A stretch of 64,000 bases of DNA from Paralichthys olivaceus (Eukaryota > Chordata > Actinopteri > Pleuronectiformes > Paralichthyidae), in NCBI RefSeq assembly GCF_024713975.1, contig NC_091104.1, positions 14,775,580-14,839,579 of the forward strand, in the 5' to 3' direction. The position numbers and the translations under genes were made by a program. A model generated the notes under the pieces. That model saw only the letters and a list, made by a program, of their open reading frames with translations. It ran no database searches and had not been told where the DNA came from. Shown here in pieces: positions 34,216 through 44,165 of the stretch. Numbering within the stretch: the first letter of the stretch is position 1; each line of letters begins with the position of its first letter.

Positions 34216-34650
34216 CGTTACCTCGCCACCTTCCTTTGTCACCAACCCCTCCTCTCCTCCTCTCCCGTACCTGTGTGTCTCACTCTGTCCGCGCCTGCTA
34301 AAGCTAAGCTAACGCTGCCGGAGCCTCCACAGCGGAGAGCGTGTAGAGAATAACACGGTAAGTTGCCCTGAACGCTACAGCGCGTCTCCGGAGGCGCACA
34401 AAGGAGGAGACGTCCGGAGACTTGTTCCCATCGTCCCCCTGAATCCCGAGCTCGGCTGCCTGTCTCTCCCCCCACCCGCCCCGGTCACTTCTCCACAGAG
34501 TCCCGACGACACAGACGAAGCGGAGCGGCGACGGTGGAACTCCGCTGGTCTCTGCCCTCCTCTTTCTGTCCTCCTCTCTGTGTCCTCCTCTCTGTGCCCT
34601 CCTCTCTCTGCTCCTGGAACCGTCACGTTGACAACATTCACCTCCCACTT
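34216..34650 (-). promoter_or_regulatory. zfyve28: CpG-rich promoter and 5' UTR of zfyve28
   Basis: Immediately upstream of the zfyve28 start codon the sequence becomes GC- and CpG-rich ('ctccggaggcgcacaaag', 'gacgaagcggagcggcgac') in an otherwise AT-rich intergenic region. No TATA box is obvious. It fits a CpG-island promoter driving zfyve28 leftward. Whether cfap99, which starts 2.66 kb away in the opposite direction, shares it is unknown. The exact transcription start is not visible. Confidence 0.6.
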
Positions 34651-34960
34651 TCCCATGAAGTGATGCCTTCACGGGCTGCTGTCAAAATACCGACCTCCCA
34701 CAGCCGTGATGGGAAACACAGACAAAACAGACCATGTAAGCATGACTGGAGATTTTTTTAATTTTTTTAATAATTTTAATTTGATTTATCCCCACTCAAG
34801 GAACATAAGATTAAGATTAAGATTACTGTATTATCATGTTGCATTCAATCCACACAGTAATGACACACAATTGAAATTTGTTTACTAATAAAGATTGTTA
34901 TAGTTTATTATCGTTCCTACAAACACAACATTGTCAGACACAACGTTTCTAGATCCTCTC

Positions 34961-35274
34961 TTAAAGGTCCAGTGTGTAAGATTTAGGTGAAGGGATGTAT
35001 TGGCAGAAAATGAATATAAAAATAATCCTAGTGATGTTGCTTTCTTTAACTTGGAACGGGCCCTTTATGTTTAAATACTTTATATTTACACCAGGAGCAG
35101 GTCCTCTTGTTTTTTACCTGGACAAACTAAACACCTTTTGAGTTTTTATGACAACTGAAGATGCCACAGATTTTCTTTCATGTCTGGAAGGGGAGGGTGA
35201 GGTGAGGGGGTATTCAGCTGCAACATGCAACTTCGCCACTAGATGTCACAAAATGTTACACACTGAACCTTTAA
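34961..35274. mobile_element. TTAA-flanked MITE between zfyve28 and cfap99
   Basis: The left end is 'ttaaaggtccagtgtgtaag'. The right end on the other strand is 'ttaaaggttcagtgtgtaac', giving a terminal inverted repeat of about 24 bases with two mismatches. TTAA at both outer edges may be the target duplication, a piggyBac-like feature. The interior ('atcctagtgatgttgc', 'ttttgagtttttatgaca') belongs to a very common fish MITE, recognised from memory. It is 314 bases and non-coding. Confidence 0.8.
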
Positions 35275-35654
35275 AGGTAAATTCACAGAAAAAATAAAAT
35301 TCCCTCATTATCTACTCATCACTATTCAGATGGCGTGGGTGGGTGAATTGTTTTCACAAAACACTTTCGGCATTTCAGCCGTAAACAGCATTGCAGCCAA
35401 ATCCAATACAATTGAAGTAACTGGGGATGAATTCTTCAAACGTAAAAAAACAACATAAAAAACATAAAATGCTTCCTTATTGCTCCTGTGGTGTCACCCA
35501 AGTGTCAAAATCGACTCAAAACGGGGTCATTTACACCAGGTTTTTAGCCTAAATGTCGATATCCTCCTGTGGAACCGTGTTCACAAATATCACTTATTTG
35601 TTTATACAAAATATTCAGCCCATTTCGAAACATCCACCTAAAACATGTTGACAA

Positions 35655-36150
35655 CAGAATACTAAACTAATAACTTTGTTTACATGCTCACAAAATAATC
35701 AGATTATGTTAATCAGATTAATGCAGCAACTCAGATGATGCATTGTGAGACTACTGTAAAACCTTGGTTTAATCTCTGATTTTCCCTTAGTAAAGCCTCA
35801 CGTAGAGTTACTCACTTTTCCCTCTTTTCCTTGCCATTACATATATTTTTTACCACAATCATTCACTGGCCCGTTGTTTTAATCTGGTTATAATTATTGT
35901 CATGTGTTTAATCTTTTCCTGTTCTATTTATCACGTTGATTTAATAGTCGTGCCAAATCTAGCATTTCCAACAGCACGTGAAGGCAGCACAGACGTCACA
36001 ATATACTACGTCATAATCATTGTTGTGGGAGCCAACAAAGGATCAGATGTGACAATGTTAATATTCAATTGATGGATTAAAACCATCGATGTTTTTAATC
36101 CAGTGAACAAGAGCAATCAATAATAACAACAGTGTGTCATTAGTAGAGTA
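35655..36150 (+). repeat. 5' flank of cfap99 copy 1, duplicated at 43870-44165
   Basis: The blocks 'tttgtttacatgctcaca', 'gatgatgcattgtgagac', 'tcacaatatactacgtcat' and 'gatggattaaaaccatc' recur in the same order at about 43870-44165. In the second location about 200 bases (unit-1 positions near 35760-35955) are missing. This shows that the duplication behind the relic copy included upstream DNA. Confidence 0.8.
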
Positions 36151-36306
36151 CTCGTTGATGTTTGTGATCTTGTTGCTGTGGTCTCTTTAGAGTGCGGGGA
36201 GGTCTGACCAGAGTGGCCTTTATTCTGAAGACTGTTTATTGTTTTTCACCATAATGTCAAAATGTAACACTTGGAAGAACATAATATAAATAAAAAATAC
36301 ACAGAC

Positions 36307-36331
<25 letters not shown>
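36307..36331. repeat. (TA)n microsatellite
   Basis: A 25-base TA run inside a longer stretch rich in 'acatac' and 'acacac' (36290-36450). Confidence 0.9.
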
Positions 36332-36339
<8 letters not shown>

Positions 36340-36671
36340 TACAGACATATACACACATACTTACACACACGTACATACATCTTTATATACAGTCTATGAT
36401 ATATACATACATACACCTATAAACACGCATATTTACACATACATACATGTCCAGAGAAAGGAAAGACCAAACGAGAAAAAGCAGAAAAGAATATGATAAA
36501 AACATAAATAATAATAATAACAATAATAATACAATTAATAAATAGATTTTTTTAAAGCAAAAAAAACAAAAAAACATCATCATTTCCCTAGTCTCGACAT
36601 CCCGTAGTGCATAGGACATATATGGACTCAAAAATGTATAAAGGTCTTGTTAGGTCTGTTTACACCAGTGT

Positions 36672-36684
36672 GTTGCTAAGCAAC
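36672..36684. promoter_or_regulatory. Perfect X-box (RFX site) upstream of cfap99 copy 1
   Basis: GTTGCTAAGCAAC is a perfect palindrome with a one-base spacer and fits the RFX X-box consensus RYYNYY(N1-3)RRNRAC at every position. It lies 189 bases upstream of the cfap99 start codon. X-boxes bound by RFX factors are an established feature of ciliary gene promoters. A second half-site (ATGGCAAC) follows at 36693-36700. Binding is inferred, not shown. Confidence 0.7.
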
Positions 36685-36872
36685 GGCAAAACATGGCAAC
36701 GGTTCGAGCTGAAAACAAACTGCTCTTCTTCTTGGGAGAACTCTTCATGAATTTATAACAATTTATAACATCACAGTTTTCTATAGGTTAGAACTTTATT
36801 TTTGTGGCATTTTCTGTCACTGTGGATCACCTCACCAGTCATCTCCATCCGTTTTCTGCAGGTAGTTGTAAA

Positions 36873-39800
36873 ATGGCATCAAACTATGGATCTCTTGTCA
36901 AGGAGGCTATTGTGTTGCTGGATAAATTCAGAGCTGGCAAACAGAGTTTGGATGACTTCATAGAAGATGCTGCAAAAGATCGGCAGGTAGGTCAAGTCAG
37001 ATCTGTGTCAGTTTTATCTTTTCATGTAACACCAATTAAAATGTGATTTTTTTTTCACCTTTCTACGGCAGGTTTTCTTTTATATGAGTTATTTATTTAT
37101 AGATAAGTATTTGTAATAATATTGGGAGGGGGGTTGTTCTTGTTTGATAACCGCCTGAGTGTATTCTGTAAATAAAAATGTAATAAAAACAAATACATAA
37201 ACAAACGAAAATATTTAAAAAATGATGTACTTCATATGTGACACATTTTACAATGATCAGCTGTTCAAGTATACATTTACATTGAAACAACCATTACGTG
37301 TTTTGAAAATAAAAAAAGAGGTAAGTGTTGAAAAACCATGAAGGTCAAATGGGGGATAAAGAAGAAGTGTTTGGTAAATTGAACACTTTCTTTATTTGAT
37401 GCCATACCTTTAACAAGTGTTTGACTATAAAAACCAATCCCTTTAAATGACCTAAGAGGTTTTTTGGAGTAGGAAGGGAACTACTACTGCTCTATAGACA
37501 GCCATGATGGGGTTGTGTCTTTAAGCTCTTAAGGATATGCATCCTGTCAGTAAATAAGGGCTAAGGTCAGCATTTCACAGCATTAATATGGCCAATCATT
37601 CACAGGGAAAGTGTTTGCCAGTATTCATTATCACTCCTAAGTTTATCATAACTCTATAGTCCAGTTTATAAAGAAGGTCTCATTGCTTAGGAACAGGTGC
37701 TCCAGGTCCCCAGGTACTTTACATGGTCAGTAATTTCAAACAGAAGATTGCAGAGAAACCCAGGCTCTAGATCCTGACTCAGAGGCATTAATTCACTCTT
37801 CTACCAACTTATAGTACACCCCGATAGCTTCCCAAACTTTTTAATAAGGTCTAGCAGTGGTGGGACAGATTCCTCACACTGTGACAGAAATAAAACTATG
37901 TCATCAGCTACTGCAAATTTTCTTAGAAATCCATTTTCCAAGAACCTAATTATTCCTACATGAAAACATTTTTTTTGCAGAACATGGATGCTCAGCATAA
38001 GAAGTTCATACTTGATGTTGTCTCTGGATGCACTGAGTACAAAAAGTTACTGGACGCAGTTGTCAACGTCTTCTACGGCCAGAATGGGAGATGGTTATCC
38101 AGAGGTGACCGGAGCCAGTTTCTCAGTAAGTCAAAGAAAATAAACAGACATGAATTTTTGATAAAAGAACATATTTATAACATTTTGTTGCTCCTTAGTT
38201 ATCTGTTACCTCACCACATTCGTCCTCGATGACATTGGGCTTCAGTGTTTTAGCAACATTGTCAAATCTCTGGACATCAAGAAGATGCACACAGTAAGTT
38301 CCTGAACACATCACTGTCCTTGTAATGGAAAGACACAGCAATAAAAGCTCTGTTGTGTGTTTTGTTATAGTTCCTCAACTTCTTCTTCACGCACCTCACC
38401 ACATGGATACAGGAAGAGTGGAATAATATCTACGATGCAGCCTGTGTGGAGGAACAGTGGATCGGTCCCCTGCTGAGGTAAAATGGTCCTGGAAAATCCT
38501 TCTCATACTGTTATATTATAAAAACAAGACATAGCAGCATATGTCTGTTTGTCCTTTAGATGGCGCCCCGATATTGATATTCTAATGGACCAGCTTGCTT
38601 TGAAAATATCCTGTGGGAGTCAGGTCAAGAAAGCTCCAATCAAAATCACAAAGCCCCGGGAGTTCTGTCTCACCAAACCCAAACCTCGACCTCTGCCGAT
38701 CCCAAAGCTCATCCCACAGCAGGAAAAATACAAACCGGTCAGCCTCATTCACAGTTGTACACTGTATTTACTTTCAATATTGCTGATCAGTTGGTTTACA
38801 TATGTACTGGCTGCTGTTTTAGCCTGTAGATAACCCTTATGACAATACACCTGGCCTTTATGCTGTAGATTCTGTAGTGGCTGATTCACTGAACTCGTGA
38901 GGCTTTTGTTTTGAAGGTACCAAACAGCACATACAAGGCTCCAAAGGAGATGCAGATCATAAAGGAGATAAAACAGGAGAACCATCAGAAGACTAAGGTA
39001 CAGCTTCTGGTTTACTATTATATTCAAAAAGTATTCTTGTATGTAAAAGGCTAAAGATGGTCTGTTTAACAAATATATTATATTACAGGAAAACATTTGT
39101 TTTTTATTTTGTTCACTCCAGGAACTGCTGAATGAGGCAAACATGAAACAGTTCAGATGTGGGAATCCACAGAAGTCTGAAAGCACCAAGGTAGGGACTA
39201 TTTTTCTCACATTACCCTCTGGAGGCTGGATTAAACCTTGACGTTAAGCACACATCCACCTTTCACTTTGTATTGAGCCATTTTCACTGATCAGCTGTTG
39301 ATGAACCATCGTCTGTGTTGCAGCGAGCGATGTCCCAGATTCAGAAAGACTTGGATTCAAAGCTCCAGTTCAATTCATTTCATCACTCTGAACCTCCACC
39401 CAGTAATAAGGTGAGATCTGATTATTCCATCTGATACAAATAATCAATCATGAATATCAAGTCTAGTATATTAATATATAATTGAATGTGTTCATTTTGC
39501 TGATGTTGTCAGATCAAAAACTGTCCTGTCAAGCTCAACGGTGCAGCCATCCTGAGGCAGAGGGTGCTGCGTAACCGTAAGGAGGAGGAAGAGCTGCAAA
39601 GGTACAGCACTGTGTTTACCTGCTACACCTAAACCCACTTCTCAGCATGATCAGTACCCTACGGTGGCCAGGAAGGGCAAAGGACAACAGCAAGTGAGGA
39701 ATCACAACGACAAATCACAAAAGACAACGACAAAAAGCAAAACACAATGAACTTAACCTCTCCCGGAAAGTAGGTACCTGCAATGACAAGGATCATTGCT

Positions 39801-42370
39801 GATGGGACAGAAGCACTGTCCGTATTTTAAACAGGCGGGAGACGAGGTGCATTCAAATAGTCAATTTCAAGAGAACTGCTGTATGAAGTCTTTTATACTC
39901 CCACCCACAATGACACAAGGGATTATTATCTCAATTCTAAAACCTACCAAAAACCCGACATTTATAGAACACACAGATGTTATCATCAGCCAACTAGATC
40001 AATTAATAGATGGATAGTTGCAAAGGATGTTGTGATACTGGTGTGCAAAGTATGGTGGTGATAACACACTGATGAAATGATGATAATAATAATAATTGTT
40101 GTGAGTCCCTATTTGTTGTTGTGCTTTTTGATTTGAAGTTGTGATTCCCCGTTTACTGTTTTGAATTCCTGCCCAGGACACAATTAGAATGAACTGCAGA
40201 AAATGTGAATTTGAGGGATTTAATAAGTCTTGTAAAAGAGTTCCTTGATCCAATTCAGAGTTTCTAAATTCAAACAACACTAGAGTAATGTCTATGTGTT
40301 TTTGTGCATGTTGATGCAGGGTGGAGCGTTTGGCAGAAGGAGGAGGTGAGGCCTCCTCTTTTGTACAGTGGCAGAAGAATATGCGAGAGAGGGACCTTCA
40401 GGAGGAGCTGGCCAAGCTTGAGCAAAGGCGTCTGGAGGGACTCATCAGTCACAAGGAGGCAGCCATTGCCCGAATAAACATCATGGAAAGCAACCAGAAG
40501 GCCGCTCAGCTCAAGAAAGAAGAGGTTGGAAAAGACCACTCAACAATCATTAATAAAATGGATTTATAGAAGATTACACGGTGCATTAGTTACATAAAAG
40601 CATGTCTGTTTTCTACAAACATCTTTAAACAAGTAATTTTACAGGGGATTTACAATTATACATGAATAAAATGGTTGCCATAAAATTGTAATTAGGGTTG
40701 CTTTGTTGTGTATCGCAGACAGCTCAGCTGATGAGGGAATATGCTGAGAAGAGGTTGCAGGAAGAGGAAGAACTGAGGGACTTGGTACAACAAGTGGCAG
40801 AAGGACACAAGAACTCAAAAATGGCCAAAGAGAAGTTACAGAAATTCAAGCAAAGTATAGGTACGACTCCACTTGTGATTTAATTCAATTTTTTTGTCAA
40901 GATTTCCTTTTAATTCTCTTGTACATTTCACAGTGAAAGAAGTGTCAGGGCAAAGTCAAGCACTCCTTCGACAAGCACTGGAGGAAGCACAGGCAGAGCT
41001 GAGCAGGAAGTTTCAAACCATCCTTGAAATCCGCGCCATTGAGTCACTTCCTCACATCAGAATGAAATATTTTGACGACACAAAGGTGAGTGGAAGACGT
41101 CATTACAGATTTCACATACTTTAATGTACAGTATCTCTAAGTTAACCTGTTGTCCCTTGTCAGACTGCAGGACATGAACTGATGGGAGAGATGTCCATGA
41201 TTGAGCTGAAGTTGCGACTGGCCCACCTGAAGGAAGTCCAGCAAACAGAGCAGCAGAAGAAACGTGAGAACATCCTGGAGGAGAAGCAGAAAAAGAAGCA
41301 GCTGCTGTTGGAGGAGGTGGCGCTCAATAACCTCCACATGAGAGCAATGACACAGGTTGCAGCCATCAGGTCAGGAAAAACATGTTCGGCTCTGACTTGA
41401 TTATGGCAACAGGTACCCAAGTACTAGTGTCTTAAAGCAGATGCCGGCAGCCACTGGTAACCAGTGAAGGGAGTGGAGTAGTGAGTGAACTTAGGTATAC
41501 TGAAGACCAGTCGAGCTGCTGCATTCTGGATGAGCTGCAGAGGTTGGATGGCATTAGCTGGCAGACCAACCAGGAGGGAGTTGCAGTAGTCTCAGCATGA
41601 GATAACAAGAGCCTGGACCAGAACCTGTGCCGCCTTCTGAGTGAGAAGGGGACGTATTCTCCAGATGTTGTTCAGCATGTATCTACAAGAGCGGGTTGTT
41701 GCAGCAATGTTGGCAGTAAGGGAGAACTGGCTGTCGAGGTTTAGACCCAGGTTCCTTGCGATCTGGGTGGGGGCTACCACGGTGTTGTCGATGGTGATAG
41801 TAAGGTCAAGGGTGGGAGAGCCTTTCCCTGGAAGAAAAGTAGTTCGGTCTTGTCAAGGTGGATTTTCAGGTGGTGTGTGGACATCCACTGAGAGATGTCA
41901 ATCAAACAGGCAGAGATTCGTGCTGCTACATAGACATTAATGTTATGTTCTTTGGCATGTTGCAGGAAAGAGAAGGAGAGGAAGGCCAGCCTGGATCTTC
42001 AGCAGAAAGTTGCTCAAGACAAGAGAGTTTTGGCTATGCAGAAGAAGCTTGAGGAAAAACAGCAAGAGCAGCGAAGGCTGGAGCAAATCAAGAGCAGCAA
42101 GGCCAAAACCGCTGAACAAACAACAGTGCATGCAGGGACATGTGACAAAGTGAGTATGAAATCCAAATCAAAGAAGCTCTCTGCTCTTACTAACAGTTTT
42201 AGCTTTGTCTGGTTTTTGTTTGTGTTTCGATTTTTCAGTCACAGCAGCAGTGAAATAATATTCCTTATTCATCTCCACATTTCTCTTCTTCCCAGAAAAC
42301 CAAGACGGCGGAGGAGATTTGTGAGTCGATGACAAAGAATTTAGAGCAGTTGATCCAGAGGGGCTTTTAA
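36873..42370 (+). CDS. cfap99: Cilia- and flagella-associated protein 99, copy 1, 15 exons
   Basis: Exons: 36873-36986, 37981-38125, 38199-38293, 38371-38477, 38560-38737, 38917-38997, 39122-39190, 39324-39410, 39513-39601, 40320-40524, 40719-40860, 40934-41085, 41164-41369, 41966-42149, 42296-42370. All junctions are GT-AG with consistent phase, total 1929 bases, 642 residues. The N-terminal about 155 residues form a conserved globular region (LDDFIEDAA, FILDVVSGC, EEQWIGPLLRW). Residues about 160-320 are basic and proline-rich. Residues about 320-620 are long charged coiled coil (QEELAKLEQRR, EKRLQEEEELRD). The assignment to CFAP99 rests on recalled family sequence and on adjacency to zfyve28, as in human. 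Known role: predicted axonemal protein of motile cilia and sperm flagella. Intron 13 contains a LINE fragment absent from copy 3. Copy 1 keeps the X-box. Confidence 0.9.
37345..37960 (-). mobile_element. L1-like LINE reverse-transcriptase fragment in intron 1 of cfap99 copy 1
   Basis: Read on the minus strand, 37801-37960 encodes FAVADDIVLFLSQCEES and then PPLLDLIKKFGKLSG. This is the reverse-transcriptase palm region of an L1/Tx1-type LINE, with the usual YADD catalytic box reading VADD. Stops and deletions show it is dead. It lies antisense to cfap99 and ends close to the exon 2 acceptor. The same fragment occupies intron 1 of copy 3. Confidence 0.75.
39660..40175. mobile_element. Decayed inverted-repeat MITE in intron 9 of cfap99 copy 1
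   Basis: Starts 'cctacggtggccaggaagg' and contains 'gacaaaaagcaaaacacaa', 'ggtacctgcaatgacaagg' and 'ggacagaagcactgtcc'. This matches the left half of the better-preserved element in copy 3 (51370-52094). The right terminus is eroded. Its presence in the same intron of all three copies means it was inserted before the duplications. Confidence 0.65.
41413..41925 (-). mobile_element. L2/CR1-like LINE fragment in intron 13 of cfap99 copy 1 only
   Basis: On the minus strand the translation includes LGLNLDSQFSLTANIAATT, then RSCRYMLNNIWRIRPLL, then AAQVLVQALVIS and, after a stop, DYCNSLLVGLP and QNAAARLV. This is the familiar C-terminal part of a CR1/L2-type reverse transcriptase. The stop and truncation make it inactive. 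Intron 13 of copy 3 is only about 105 bases and lacks it, so insertion followed the duplication, or copy 3 lost it. Confidence 0.85.
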
Positions 42371-42721
42371 CTTTCAGACCGGGACGATCATCAGTGTATC
42401 TGCTGCCAGGAGAGAAAACTGTTTCATTTCTGCATTGCCCCATTGACACACTGGAGGCCATAAATTATATATTATATATGTTATAAATGATCAAATATGA
42501 ATCCTTTTGAGTTTCCTGCTGTTCTCCTGGAGTTTGAATTTCACAGATTTTTCCCCCTACACCATGAAATTTCCCCATCTGCCCATCCACTGTAACATAT
42601 ATCAGTTGTGTTAAACACAAGCACACAGTTCCTGGTAACAGGAAGGTGTTTGCGCACAGTCAAAGCATGGATTCACCTGAAGAGCAAGTTGAAGCGAAAA
42701 AAAACGCCCACGATTACCTAA

Positions 42722-43215
42722 AGCATAGGTCACCAATAGGCGGACCGCGGCCCGGACCAGACCAAGACGCCGTTCTATATGGGCCCAGACCTGTTATTAG
42801 ATTCTTATGAACCATTTTTATTTTAACCGAAACAACGGTTTTGCATTTACAGTAGTCTTATTTTAACCTACGCAGCTTTATCCTTCTTTCCAGTAGTAAA
42901 TCCTGGAAGCCCATGGTTGAGTTTACTGCTGTTACTGAACAACAGAAAGTGGGAACAAAAAGAAAAGGTGTTAAAGCTATTTAAAAGTTAGTTGAGATTG
43001 TTTATATGTGTAATACAGTTATATTCTAAGAGCAAAGAAGAAAAGGGGAAACTCAAACCAAATCTTTTTATTTTCTAAAATGAAGCACTTTATTTTAAGA
43101 TGCCTTTTTTTAAAAGCTCTTTATCTTGTTGTTAGATGCAAACCTTATTTTAATTTATTGTATTATTAATAGTACCCTCCACTTCAGTGTGAAAATGAAT
43201 AAACATTGTTTAAAT
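42722..43215. mobile_element. Probable nonautonomous hAT-like element fragment
   Basis: Opens with 'aggtcaccaataggcggacc' and 'gcggcccggaccagacc', followed by 'gacgccgttctatat' and 'cgaaacaacggttttgcat'. This order is typical of an abundant fish DNA-transposon repeat, recognised from memory. The ends are uncertain and no transposase domain is seen. Confidence 0.5.
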
Positions 43216-43869
43216 ACAGTTGAATTAGACTTTCCTTATTTTGTTTGACAGTCAGTTATTGACATCATACAGACATTGATACAACTACTAGGCTACTTCA
43301 AGATGATATTTTTGATGGACTGCTTAACTTGAATTTACAGTGTTTTGATATTCCTCCAGAAAGTTACTTGAATTTAACTTTGGTTTTCATTTATATTGTT
43401 GTTGCTGAATGTAGATTGATATATCCCATTTACTTTAATCGAACAAGCTCTTGCACTCATTTTATTTTGGAGACTCAGACTCAGCTATTTTATTACCTTA
43501 TTTGTTGTGGAATAATGCCTTGCAGTGCATACTTTGTTTTCTATCAGATTTGTTTGTATTTAAGAGAAGATGATTAAATAAATATAAATGATATACGTTT
43601 TATGTAAGTTTTTAAATTTTTATTTTTGATAATATTCATTATTATATGAATCCAGTAATACGAAATGATTAATTGAACATTAAAGATTGAAGATGAATTG
43701 GAAAATCAGTCATAAGAAAAACAATTATCCATAGTTGAGTGACTTTCAAAGAAAAAAATGCCTAATAAGCCACTGAGGCGTTAATGGGAGGACCTTGATC
43801 CGACGCATGCTCTAAATCAGCAGAAAACAAAATTCATGTCCGGTTTGCAGCTTCAGATTTATTAAGACT

Positions 43870-44165
43870 ACAGAATACTAAACTAATGACTTTGTTTACA
43901 TGCTCACAAAATAATCAGATTATGTTAATCAGATTAATGCAGGGACTGAGATGATGCATTGTGAGACTAAATCCAACATTTCCAACAGCGAGGGGAAGGC
44001 AGCATAGATGTCACAATATACTATGTCATAATTAAGGTTGGAGCCAACAAAAGATCAGATTTCACAATGTTAAAATTGAGCCGATGGATTAAAACCATCA
44101 GTGTTGTTTAATCCATTGAACAAAACTGATCAATGATAAAACAAATCTGTCATTTTAGAAGATAG
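43870..44165 (+). repeat. Second copy of the cfap99 5' flank
   Basis: Aligns in order with 35655-36150 upstream of copy 1, but lacks about 200 internal bases. It lies about 850 bases upstream of the first recognisable exon of the relic. It marks the 5' side of the duplicated unit that later decayed. Confidence 0.8.

Noticed and set aside
42168-42461. Minus-strand open frames opposite the last cfap99 exons (also 53671-53919)
   Set aside because: They overlap well-supported plus-strand exons and are similar in both copies only because the DNA is duplicated.
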